From Rallus limicola (lineage: Eukaryota; Chordata; Aves; Gruiformes; Rallidae): 64,000 bases of DNA. Within the stretch, counting starts at the first letter, position 1, and every line of letters starts with the position of its first letter. Below the pieces are notes generated by a model that searched no databases, was not told where the DNA came from, and saw only the letters and a program-made list of their open reading frames with translations. Positions 21,301-32,940 of the stretch are shown piece after piece. Where the stretch lies: assembly GCA_022605955.1 (NCBI GenBank), contig JAKCOZ010000021.1, positions 11,204,501 through 11,268,500 on the forward strand, in the 5' to 3' direction. Made by a program: the position numbers and the translations under genes.

Positions 21301-24300
21301 CCTCTTCATTTTTCTGTCTATCCAGGGGCTTACAGCTGGGGAAACTCCATTCACTGTAAGGATTGACTGAGATCAAATCTGCACACCTGAAGGGGTTTGA
21401 CAGGTTTTCAGGAAAGAAGAGAATAACATAGGAGTTAACACCCTTCATCCATGCCTCTGACCAAGATAGTATGATTTGGGCTTCCTTCTCTTTGTAGCAA
21501 TAGAGAAAAACATGTCAAAGGAAAGCTCCAAGGCCAGTTTTGTTTGTCGCTGCCTACGCAGTGAGAGCTGAATGTCTGTTTTGTCCCATTATTACATGAT
21601 GAGATATGTTGTATTTTGCTTCCTAGCAAGTTCCCACAGTCCTCACAGCCTAGTAGCCTGAACATTATTATTAGGCAAGGACAAGCCTCTAGTTTTTAAC
21701 ATTGGTTTATTTTCCACCTCACGTGCAAGTAATTTAAAGCAGTTCCTGAACAAGAGACTTGTTTCAACCTTACAAGGCTTAAATGCATGACACCAGGGCA
21801 GAAACCAAAGAGAAACAAACTGAGCCAGCATGCCATAGTAGCAGTGACAGGCTGCTCTCCAGCAGTGTTTTGTGCTGGAAAAAATAACAGAAATGGGAGG
21901 AAGAGGCAGGAGGTGCAGGTCTCCTGTCTCTCCCTAACGAGTTATGCAGAGCTGTGTGATCATACCTCAGGTTTTAGGAGATTATTTGGGGTTCCTATTT
22001 AGGAGGAAGAGGAAAAAATCAGGAAAATAATGTAAATCAGCATTAGGAATTCAAAGTCAGAAACAGAGACCTCAACTAGTAAGCTTTCCATTGGGGATAA
22101 TGCAGACCTTGGAAGGGATGCACACCAGAGAAGGCTTACAGAGAGCATTAAGATCCCCAGCCCAACCTTTCTTAAGCCACAAAGAGCCCAACATTTCCCA
22201 CTTAATTCATCAGCATCAGTTTTTATAAAGTTTCTGTCCTTTGCCCTGGTGAAGCTGACTGGCTTTCTTTCCAGCCCATTTTGCCCTTTGATCCTGATCA
22301 CCAAGGCAATCAGCTATTCACTAGGAGAGGAATCAATCCATTGAGATGTCTGCATTTTTTTCATGTTACTGTTCAGGCAAGGTAGGGGGAGGGACTGTGA
22401 CTGTGTCAGATCTTTGGCTTAGAGGCCTAACTGCATGTTCAATAGCTCAGAAGCTGTTTTGAGCAAACAAATAGTACCAGGGAATCTTCAAAACAAGAAC
22501 TTGTGCTAGCACTTCCAGCAATAACCCCATCCATGGCTTTCACGGAGTATGTAATCCCAGGGCACTTCAGAAGTTCTCTGACAACCCTTCCTCCTTGCCC
22601 AGCTACCAGTAACAGAAGCTCACCCAGGGACATGCTGGTGCTGGTGCCAAAGAGGGATGCTGAAGACCTGCTGACGAACCCTGAGCTGTGCTTGCTGTCT
22701 GTCCTCAGCTCACCAGCTGCTCTGATCACCTGTGGGGAGACAGCTGCAGTCTAGGCCTGGGACACCCTAGAGACCACCTGATTCCAGACTGTCCCTCCAG
22801 CAAGACCTCAACATTAAATGTGCCAGGACAGTGGCTGCCCACCTCCTGCAGCCACAAGCATGCACAGGAACTTTTGGGAGGAAGACACAGTACTTGTCCT
22901 CTTTGTCCACCCTCCACCTGGGCACTACATCACACAAGGCAGTGTTCTGCTACAGCTGACATATGGCCTTAATTTTCAGGGCTAGGGTTTTTTGTTTGGT
23001 GATTATTGTTCTGTGCTTATTAAAGAGCTGGGGGTGCTACTCAGTGATTACCTGTTTTCATCTTACAGATAGCTTTCTAGTAAAAATAAATGTCTGTCTG
23101 TGTTGTATGGGCTGTTCTGTGTTATGTTGACAGTCTAGTTAATACATCATGATTTCCTCTTGTTAAACAGCAAATAACAGTTCCTCCAGGCTCACCCAGC
23201 AGTATCTAACCAGCTTCAATGACCCACCCCCACCCCACACACCTTTTCAGGTCATTACTGTCATGCCAAGAAAGGTAATGCTTTGCCCATGTGTTTGCTG
23301 CACTGAACATCTCAGTTTCTGTTTTCAGTTGTGTTCTCTTTATCCCAAGGATTACTGAATGGCTGACAGAATTTTCAGTCAGTACAGAACAATAGAGAAG
23401 AAATATTACCTCTCTGCTGGCTTTCCTTCACACTTTAATGGATCCTTCACCAAAATTGTAGTGCTGTTGATTTTTCCACTGCAGAAGAGGCGTCTGGTCC
23501 TGCCTGTGATTAAGCTGCATTCCCTGAGGAGCAGAAAGATTAGAAGGGTGAAGCTGGGAAGTGTACAACTGTGGGCTGAGCAGGAAATGTTCCTAAAAGT
23601 AGCGTGGATGAAATGATAGTACAGTCCCTTCAGTGGAGTGCTGATCACCTGGGACTTCCAATGATCTGAGTGAGAAAAATCAAGCTACCGAATTAGCCCT
23701 GGGAACCAGGGGTAAAGCCTACAGGTTGTATGAGTTGTGGTGTCACACGATGGTTGTAACAATCTCACTGGGACTTAACAGCTGCTATCAGAAGAATTAC
23801 TGATATATTAATGTCATTTTACTTACTATGTCATGAAGGGCCACTTAGCCATGGGGTTAAACTCTTACAGTTACATATCAAAAAGCCAGTCCTTTCCCAA
23901 GGAATTTACAATTCAGAAGTTTGTCAAGATCTTGGGGAGCATCAGTGTTCTCGCACGGCACTAGCACAGTCAAGCTGATACAGACAAGCTAGAGGAAAAA
24001 AGAAATCCCACAGAAGAACAACAACAACAAAACCCAAAAACCCCAACAACAAAAGCAGTCCTATAGTTTTTAAGGCTGTACATTCCAGGACCAAATCCTG
24101 AACAAATTCCTCAGAGTCTCTATCCATTTCCCAGAGTGGGGAAAGAAAGCAATAAACCTGAGTCTTACACTTCTGACCTGAACTGTTCCCTACCCTGTTC
24201 CATCGTGCCTCACCAAAGCCATGTGCTTCAGGATACTTTCTCTTCAGCTTATTCTCTTCTTGCCAGTAATTAAAAGCAGTTGGCAGCTCCCTGGCTAGTG

Positions 24301-24459
24301 TGAACAGCAAAGAGTTACTACTGTTTTTCCAGTCAACCTGGAGAGCCCTTACGTAGGGCTGCTTTTTCCCAGCCAAAGCTCCCTTGGAGCTCTTTAACAA
24401 TCCCTTCTTGTAGCCATGATTCACCGTTTGAAAAATACCTCTCTGTCCCAAAATAATGA
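18361..24459. other. Intergenic DNA downstream of PREX1
   Basis: No gene, RNA or named repeat recognised. Two GC-richer islands (about 19640-19870 and 22500-22950) carry overlapping open frames on both strands without protein-like features. An AAC/AAAACCCC-type low-complexity tract lies at 24016-24056. Confidence 0.6.
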
Positions 24460-24900
24460 CTCATTTTGCAAAATGTCAATTAATACCCTGCAGAGTCTGC
24501 AAAAAATTAGGTCTTTTTAAAATGAATTAGGATTAAAATTAGTAATTAATGTTTGAATCAAGTGATTATTTTCTTGATCCTGCTTAAAATGAAATTTGGT
24601 TATAAGCACTTTGAAGGCAATGAGCAAGGAATCATTATTATTTAATCAGCTTTAAATTACTTACATAATTACTTACATGAGTGACGTATTTTCATCTTGA
24701 GATAATTAAAAATAATTAGTGTGGCTGTATCACAGTTTTAATGTGCAAAAATCAAATTCATATTATTAGTGGTGCTTGAATACTTGCTTTTTTGGTGGAA
24801 TTTATCTGCAAATTATTGCACAAAAGTTAATGAAGCTGCCACAGGAAGGCATTGCTTCCAAAGAGTGATTTGGAAAGGATGCATCATTTATCTCTGATCC
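24460..24900. promoter_or_regulatory. TAAT-rich block, candidate conserved enhancer
   Basis: Dense homeodomain-type cores (TTAATTAA-like, AATAATTAG, ACATAATTACTTACAT), a TGACGTA half CRE at 24682-24688, and ATTATTGCACAA. The composition resembles vertebrate developmental conserved noncoding elements. There is no alignment behind this call. Confidence 0.3.
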
Positions 24901-27900
24901 CACATCAACTCAGCTGGTTTATTTTTCTGGGGGGCTTCTAAAACAAGAAGAAATTTTACAGCCAGTACAACACATAATGTGTCTTACTGCAAGAAATAAC
25001 AAACCTTGGGCCTTATTTCTTACGCCTCCTGTGGTGTAAATCAAATGTAGATTCCATAAATTCAGAGGAATTGCAATGCTGAGGAGCATATATAAATGAG
25101 CCCAAAAAAACCCAACCAACAGGTTTGAGCATATAAATCAAACACAACAGAAGTTTTCAGCTTAATTTTAACCATCGTGAACCAAACAGTCACCTAATTC
25201 TTGCCTGTCACTGTGTCACTAATGATCATGCATCCTCTTACTAATGGCGTAGCATCAGTTCAACGATGGATAAGACTTTGCTTACATAGGAAGACAAGAC
25301 TAGGAAAATAGGTGAAGTATTTTTACCTTTAGAAGCAATCTCACTTTAAAAGGCAATCTGATTGCCTTTTAAAGCAGTTTAACAGCCAGAGACAAAAAGA
25401 GGGAGCCAGTGTAATGTCATTAGCCAGAAGTGCTTTATGGACCACATTTATTAAAATTTCTCATTAGAGAATTACACTAGGGTTTTGAGATGCAGTCTAG
25501 ACCAGGCTGTGGTTCACTTATTTTTATAAAGAGGAGGTAATTACAAAGTTTAGAACAGAAGTTTGCCAACTGTTCAGGATCTTTGGGGGTTTTACACCTA
25601 GTTCTTATAACAAATTCCTTATTTACTATCATATTCCTCTAGCTTTAGCCCTTAGTGAGCATCTCTGCTGAATCTTTTGTCTCCAGCTAGTCACAGTAGT
25701 GCTATATTTACTGGTGATCTCATACTTCTTCTGCTATGTACCTTCTGACCTCACTGCTCTTACTAAAGATGCTGTCATTACATTTCCCTCTGGAATTTTT
25801 CTACAGTGGAATAAACACTTTCCTTCCTTGCTTACTAAGGACATTTTCTGTATTACCAGATCTAGGAGGGTGTCCCCACTCCTAGTCTGAGTGACTGCCA
25901 GCTCTGGGATAAGATCAAGCACTTGCTCTATTTATTTCTCCTCTAATTGCAGTTTCTGATGAGCTTGCAATAATATTGCAATGTATTTATGGCCACAGCA
26001 TCCCTATGAAGTAGGAATCCCTATTTCCCCACTGTATAGATGGGAACAAGATCTCAGAGATTTAATTCCACCTGAAATGACTGCATTCAAATTGTGGGAA
26101 GACAAGAAACAAAGGGTAGCTTTCACCCAGAATGGGTGTTTGGGTGTTACTGACACTACACTTGTTGGACCTGTCTTGGGATCTGCTGGGACTTGTTCAC
26201 CAATGATTTGAAAAAAGGGGTAAATAGTCACGTGAAAATCTTTCAAATTACAAAATTTTAGTTAGGATTAAAAAAATCCAAAGGCAATTGAAAAGAGCTA
26301 CAGAATAATGTTACAGCAATGACTGACTGAAATAATTAAATGGCAACTAAAATTCAGTATCAGTAACTACAGAGTATTATTCACATGAAAAAAAAAATTA
26401 GGCATTGGATGTGCAAAACCAGGTTTTAAATTTGATACCCAAGATTTGGAAAAATCTATCACACTTGTAAAGGCCATTCTATGTAAACATTAGTTCAGAG
26501 CTCTGCAGCAATCATAAAGAAAGTAGAACAACAGAACTATTAGAAAAGGAAAAGAACCCATAGCAGAAAACATTACTAATTCCATGGTGCCCCTGAGTCC
26601 TAAACATTGCAAGAATTCTTCTTATAGTTTAGGCCTCCAAACAATCCTGAAGTACCCTGAGAATCTGTACATAAGCAAATGCCCAGTGTCATATGAGAAG
26701 GTTCTTGGGCAGGACAGAAAGAATTCTGTTTCATAGGATCCCTGGCTTCTGACCACTAAGCCATCCTTAAAATCAGTGACCGTTTCTCCTGTCCCTCCTC
26801 TCTTTTCATACCCCTGAAAGCTTCTGGTTGGGAAAGCTTCTTGTTGTGCATTACTTTTGGTTTGGGAGTTTTTCCATTTTAAAAACATACCAGGAATACT
26901 GTTTAGAATCTGCCTTAACCATCACAGCCTGGTCTCTGAGCAATAAAATAGCCATAGAAAGGATATATTTCTAACTTCATTCCTCATTAGTAGATAACTT
27001 TTATTAATGGATACTCATAAAATTGTAAAATACATTTAATTGCAATGAAATACCAGTATTTAGCAGCAGTAGCTAAAACCCCTGCTGGTTTCAACAGCCT
27101 TCTTTAGACATAAAAGTAGGCAGGGGAAAAGATTTTATGAAAAGTAGCCATGACTTAGAAAGCCACAGTCACACTTAGTATGTCTCTTTTTGATAGAGGT
27201 TCCAGGAAACTTCCCAATTTCCAATTAGTAGCAGAATTAAAGCTACAATTTCAGCATATCTTTGCATTTCAGTCCAGAGGCTGATAAGTAGCCTTATGCT
27301 TCTTTGCATGTGGAGAAATTAAACACAGAGAAAGTAAATTATCATATCGCAATGGAAGGAGATGTTGAGATTCCTCTCTTTCTCTGTCTGAGTTTTTGTG
27401 ATGGGCCAAGCCACCTTGCTTCAGGCTTCCAGAAAGTTGCTGGTGATGAGGATACAGTCTGTGCAGGCTTCTTCCCCTCCCAAACAGTCTATACTGGCTG
27501 TGCAAGTTTGTATCATGTCTGAAAACATGCTTTTGGATTGATGATCAAGGAAGGTCATAAAAGGATGCATGCATTCTTCCAAGTTAATTAATGCTGTATC
27601 AGATATCTATCTGAAATTTGTGCTGTCAGATCTTGAAAAATGGCAGGGGGTAAAGAATTAAAACTGAACTCCCCCTCTAATGAAAGACATTTCCAGTATA
27701 TCTCTTTACAATTATGCTGTCTATATCTAATGCTTAAAGGAGGCTGCATTAAGAATATTAGCCTTGGTTTTCAATGCTGCCTTAAAGAGAGAAAAGCAGT
27801 AAATATGCAAGTAGGTCCATTGGGATAAATTGGCTCTTTGTGTTACTGGGATATTTCAAAAGAATAAGCCATAGAGCCTCATACACACAAAATAATGAGC

Positions 27901-29910
27901 ATTCTGGAACAGAGTTGCACATAGAACTCAGGTTTTCTATGTAGAAAGATTCAACAGACCATGTAATGACAAAGCAGGTAAGTTAGTTGTAACTGCCTTA
28001 AACTGGTCCTCCCGGTGATATTCTTTACTGCAGTTGAATGACACTCAGACAAATGTGAAATTGTTTCTTACCTCTGAAAGCCAGAGGAAATGAAGGGAAT
28101 CTCTCCCAGTCTCTCTCTCTCTCCCTAAATGAATTTTCCCACTTATTACTATGAGTAAGAAGCAAACATGCCAGCAGGCACAGGAAATTGGTTTTGGAAA
28201 GCAATTTTTGATCGATACAACTGAATGATCACTATTAAGGGTGATTATTAAAAATGAATTTCACTGTTCATATCTTTTGCACATGATGTCATTCACATGA
28301 TTTGTTGCATAATATCACTCTAGTAATATTACTTCTTTTTTTTTCCCCACTTGCTCATCTGGAGAAACCACAGATGATGGACTACTACAGAGACTCCCCA
28401 TAACTAGCTTCAAACATGTTCAGCCTCATTAGATTTAGACAGACCAACCCATAAAATTCTTCAAACATACTGAGAGGTTCCATGTGTGTCCCCAAACCAA
28501 TATACACAGCAAACTGCAATCTGTGTAGAACTGCAAAATCCCTCAAAATGGATTTAAAAGACAGCACAAACCTCTACTCCCTCTCCTTCCACATTATTGC
28601 AACAGCATGACTCGAATGTATTCAGGGTAGTATCACCAGTAATGGAAGTTGATGCTGGGAGGTGCTGAAACGTAATTTCTTTTCTATACACTCCAATTAC
28701 ATTAAAGTGGCAGAGGTTTGTGATTGTCAAACTATTCAGTTATTGATCGGCCTTTAGGTAGAGAGCATTTGTTTCCAGGTTCTCACTTTAACTCTGTGTT
28801 CCATTAAACTCACTCCAGTTAGCACTCAGAATAAATTGCGCTTTGGAAGATGAACTAAGTCAGATGTTAAGGCTAAGTGCACAATCCATTCTCTCTTTTA
28901 CCAATCACTTACAGCTCATCAGCTCTTGCAATAAAATAAAAAAAAAGATAAAAGTCTCAGAAAAAGCAGGGTTAAAAGGGGAAGTTATGTTTTAATCACC
29001 TGATTTTTCCCCTTTCCCACAAAACAGTGAAACGTGTGGGACTGCCAGAGGGAAGATGGAGACATTCCTTTATTTCCTGATTGAAAATACTGTAAGAGAT
29101 GATGGCTTCACAAAACCCTGTCAGGATGCATCCTTTTTTCCTGTTTAGGCCAGCTTCCTCTCAGGAATAATGATTATTTGATACTAAAATTAAAATCACA
29201 GCTAAAGTATCAATAATGAATCCTACAGATGAATCCCATCAATGATATCTAAAAGGGTTTTAGCTGTTTCTTTTAAAAATGTGTCTCCACTGAAAGAAGT
29301 GAGACTAGTCAGTATAAGGGGAAGGAGAATTTGGTCCCCTGCATTCAGATCTCCCTGTATACTGCTGCTTTGATTCTGCAATAAGAGCTACAGTATGATC
29401 TAATATAGGATGCTGTAGAACAAAGATGAAAATATGCCAGGCTGATATAATGATAAATACTTTTTTCTTTTTACACTTTTCACAGTCTATTTATATTTTT
29501 CACAGCCTGGAAGAGATTTTTAATAAATAATTGTCCTTGCAGATGCACAAAACATTGCTTTATACACAGGACAGTGAGAAGAAATAGGGTTGGCATCCAC
29601 CCGTGTGATTGACAGGTCCTGCAACAATAAAATCCTTAGCTCTTGTTTATCTTTCCCTAGACATAACTTTGACAGAAACCAACAGATCTTCATTCATTTA
29701 ATTTAGTTCCTTGAAAATCCCTTCCCTTGATTCTAGAATCTGCTTAGCAAACCAGTTAATGTATGCTTAAATGTAAGGTCAAACGGGCTGGTTGCCTGAG
29801 AGCAAGGGTACACAGTGTACACGGAGAGCCACTGCTGCAGCCAAAAAGCAGAGGTCCAGCTGCATGGTTTTAGCCCCATCCTGTGCTGGGTTTGGCATTC
29901 ATCCGACTTT
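24901..29910. other. Intergenic DNA, no gene seen
   Basis: AT-rich unique-looking sequence. It includes the perfect palindrome at 25344-25374, a short (CT)n run near 28115-28131, and enhancer-like stretches around 27540-27830 and 28200-28320. No coding region recognised. Confidence 0.6.
25344..25374. repeat. Perfect 31-bp palindrome (15-bp arms, 1-base centre)
   Basis: The left arm CTTTAAAAGGCAATC (25344-25358) and right arm GATTGCCTTTTAAAG (25360-25374) are exact reverse complements around a single T. The loop is too short for an RNA hairpin loop without unpairing the centre, so a DNA cruciform or dimeric protein site is as likely as an RNA element. Confidence 0.9.
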
Positions 29911-30005
29911 CTGTGAGCTGATTGAACTCGCTAACTCAGCAGAAATCTATTCATTCTTTCGCTGGTGTGTTTCCTGCTCAGTTAGCAAGCTGAATCAGCT
30001 CACAG
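29911..30005 (+). ncRNA. Candidate pri-microRNA hairpin
   Basis: Left arm 29911-29945 and right arm 29970-30005 pair over 35 positions: 13 perfect basal pairs (CTGTGAGCTGATT with AATCAGCTCACAG), then 22 positions with five isolated mismatches. A 24-base loop joins them. Length, loop size and scattered mismatches fit the pri-microRNA plan. Predicted arms are about 29921-29942 (5p) and 29975-29996 (3p). I do not recognise it as a named microRNA. Because the stem is nearly symmetric, the opposite strand would fold too. A short inverted-repeat transposon relic is the main alternative. Confidence 0.4.
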
Positions 30006-32399
30006 CAAGGTTCAATGAATCTGTACAAGGTGATGGAGTTAAGCACGGAGTGAGGAGTGGGGGAAGCAGGCTGTCCTCCTTTCAGCAGAAATGAGCTGCC
30101 TTCGTGTCATGTAACTTCACTCTGAGGTACTGTAGTAAAATTTATTGTTCATCTTTCTGGAACTCTGGATACAGACATACCTAAGAAAACATTTTCCTAG
30201 TGGCCAGCTGAGGGGTGCAGCCATAGGCACTAGTATTACTATGAAGAAGGCTTCTGGCAGCTAAGGATGTTACTCTTGCCAGGGGTTTGCTATTGCCTCC
30301 CTGCTCAGGGCCCTACATCTGAACAAACAGCCCATACCAGCCTTTCTCATATGCTTCAGTGCAAATTTGGAGGGCTTGCTTTGTCCCACTTTTGAATGCT
30401 GTTTGGTAAACTTGGGCTGACTTTGTGACAAAACACACCACAAGCAGATGGCTACCCTACCCTGTCAACTCTGCTTGTGTCTCCACCAAAGGCATAGTGA
30501 AAACTGTCTGGTGACATCCATCATCTTTTGCATAGTGATCATGCATGGCCTTCAGTTTTACTCTTTAGGGGAGGGAAATCTGAAGGCAGATGAGGATATT
30601 CAGCTAGGTGAAGGACCCTGTGAAAAGACAATAACAGTAACGATTTTTTTTTTTTTTGCAGGAGAAAGGGACACTGAGGAACCTGCTATACCTGATGGGC
30701 CTGTATCATTTATAGATTCAGAAAAGTATAATCTTGACAGTAAACTTGAAGAATGAAAACTGTTAGGATGACAACCATTGCTGTCTCCACTGGTTTTGGC
30801 CTTTGACCAACAGAAAAGCAGGGTGCTGTAGAACTGAAGAGGAAAACAAGTGCAATCTTTCACTGATTCCCAGCTCAGCAAGGTTGGCAAGTGTTTTTCT
30901 GAAGTGAGGATAAAGATAATTACCAGGTTAGGAGTGAGATCTTTTAGTAACTTCTGTCATTGATGAGGTTCAGAGAGAATTCCTGTTAGTGGCACCACAT
31001 CAGATCAGAATGCATCTTCAGATGCTGTCAGTGAACCAGAAAGCAGCAAGAGGATTTCACAGAGGGGGCCAAAGAATAGTCTTATGAGTCTCTGAAATAA
31101 ATGCCCCGCTGGTCTGCTGAATGTGGGCACAATCCATGGTTAAATCTGCTACCATGCCAGCTTCACTGACTGCTGCTGTCAGGCTTTACATCAAAGATCA
31201 AAATCTTTATCTGCATTCATCTTGTATGGCTACTGAAGATAATTGAAAAAAATCCCAAATTTACCAGAGTCAGGTTTGATTTCTTCTAAATTATTTCCTG
31301 GTGATAGGCTTCTTACAATCATCAGTTCTGCTGCATTTGTTTTTTCCTGCACTGTGGAACATTTGGTTAATATATATGATACAAACATGTGCATCTTCAG
31401 GGCATAACAAAATGCTCTGAGACCGTTTATTTACTGGAAACAGTTAATGGGATGAGCAGAGGCCTACTGAGTATGAGAAAGAATGCCATAAATTACTCTC
31501 TGCTCTTTAAGAAATAAAAACATGAAAACCATTAAACATAAAGTCCTTTATCCTGAAAGTCCCACAGACTACGCAGTGGGGAGGAAAAGACTGTTGACTT
31601 CACTGTAAATATGAGCGGAAACTCTAAATAATAAAAATAACATTAAATGTTGCTCCTAGTCTTGTTGTTGAGAAGAACTGTGAACTTCTGACCAAAATAT
31701 TTTGTGCATGCACAGTCTATTGAGAGAGCTGTGGAATCACAGAGCACAGAAAGGATGTGAATAAGCCCAATTAATCTAAACGTTAAGTAAAGCTGTGTGC
31801 CTGGCTGCAGGCATCTGGTCTCATTCTTTAAGGATTCCCTTCTTGTAAAACACAAGTCAAACTCTCAAAATGCTGTAATGGTACTTTCCAGATGTGCTTC
31901 CTTGCTTATTAGTCTTTTCCAGTCACCACAATATACGATGTATACCAGCATTTATGTTTTACCAACTGACAGATTCACTCCAAAGGTTGCTTTAAATACT
32001 TAAGTGGTTATTTTAATTACTTCTGCCTATGAACTCAGCGATCACAATGAAGGCAAGATATTGGAAAATAAAAATGAGGAGATGATAATCTCAAACTATT
32101 ATTTGGATGAATAAATATTTAAAGCTGGTTTACATACATGCCAGAATTTTCTGATGAAGGAAGATCACAGAAGATGTAATCACACCAAAGATTAGATTCT
32201 TAGGGGAGACATAAATGTCTTGTAGAAATCACTGTTCACAATAAATGAAAGGCAATTGTTTTGTCATCTCTCACATCAGTCACAGAAATATTTAAACAGT
32301 AAAGAAAACCTAAGACTGGGAGTATGTGCCTGGTTGGGAGGAACTGATGACCTTCTGCTCTGCCTTTAGCCATTCACCCCAACTGAACTTGAAGCCAGT
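30006..32399. other. Intergenic DNA, one exon-like ORF
   Basis: No known gene. A 102-codon frame at 30448-30756 crosses a T14-GCAG acceptor-like site at 30644-30661. The rest is AT-rich with no recognised repeat. Confidence 0.5.
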
Positions 32400-32469
32400 A
32401 CTGAAAGGTCACTTGGGGGTTGGACTCGGTGTCTTGAGGTCCCTTCCAAACCCTACAATTCTGTGATTC
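32400..32469 (+). repeat. CR1 LINE 3' terminus
   Basis: GGGGGTTGGACTCGGTGTCT, TGAGGTCCCTTCCAAACCCT and the terminal ATTCTGTGATTC are the classic CR1 3' end in sense orientation. The fragment is severely 5'-truncated. Confidence 0.85.
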
Positions 32470-32629
32470 AGGAAGCAACAATAAGAGTAGAGACACAATT
32501 TACACTGCTCTGTAACACAAGGGGGTATTGCTGAAGAAGGCTGCCACATTGTCTAACGAAAGAAAGCTTAAATTGTCTTCCTTTATAGGACAGATTATTG
32601 ACTTCTCTCCACTCACATATTATCCCAGC

Positions 32630-32940
32630 GATGGAACCCTGGACAGATCTGAGACTGGTCAGCACCCGTTGAGCCAGGCTGCGCACCTGCGCTGAGCCAA
32701 GCGTCCCTGACTAGTCAGGTAAGTAACTGGCACAATAACCATACTGGAGAGGCTCTCCAGGGGTAGCCCGCTGTTAACCCCTGCTCCCAGGCCGTGGGGT
32801 GGCCGTGTCCCTCCGGAGGGGGACAGGTGTTTTGTTATTCTCTGTCTCCTGGCCAGGAGATGGCGGTGATTCCCTTCGCATGGGTGAGAAAGCGCAGGGA
32901 TCTCAGAAATGCCGGCAAGGAGCTTACGGGAGGGGGGAAG
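32630..32940. promoter_or_regulatory. CpG-dense patch with a strong splice donor
   Basis: About 14 CpGs by hand count in roughly 310 bp, in a desert where CpG is otherwise rare. A consensus donor CAG|GTAAGTAACT has its boundary at 32718/32719 (+). This could be the first exon and promoter of a noncoding RNA. A degraded LTR or chance GC patch is also possible. Confidence 0.3.

Noticed and set aside
22500..22950. GC-rich segment with ORFs on both strands
   Set aside because: Frames overlap on opposite strands without homology I recognise. Low stop density from GC content is enough to explain them.
31736..31800. GGAATCACAGAGCACAGAAAGGATG, CR1-tail-like
   Set aside because: Only the AATCACAG start resembles a CR1 terminus; the rest does not follow the consensus.
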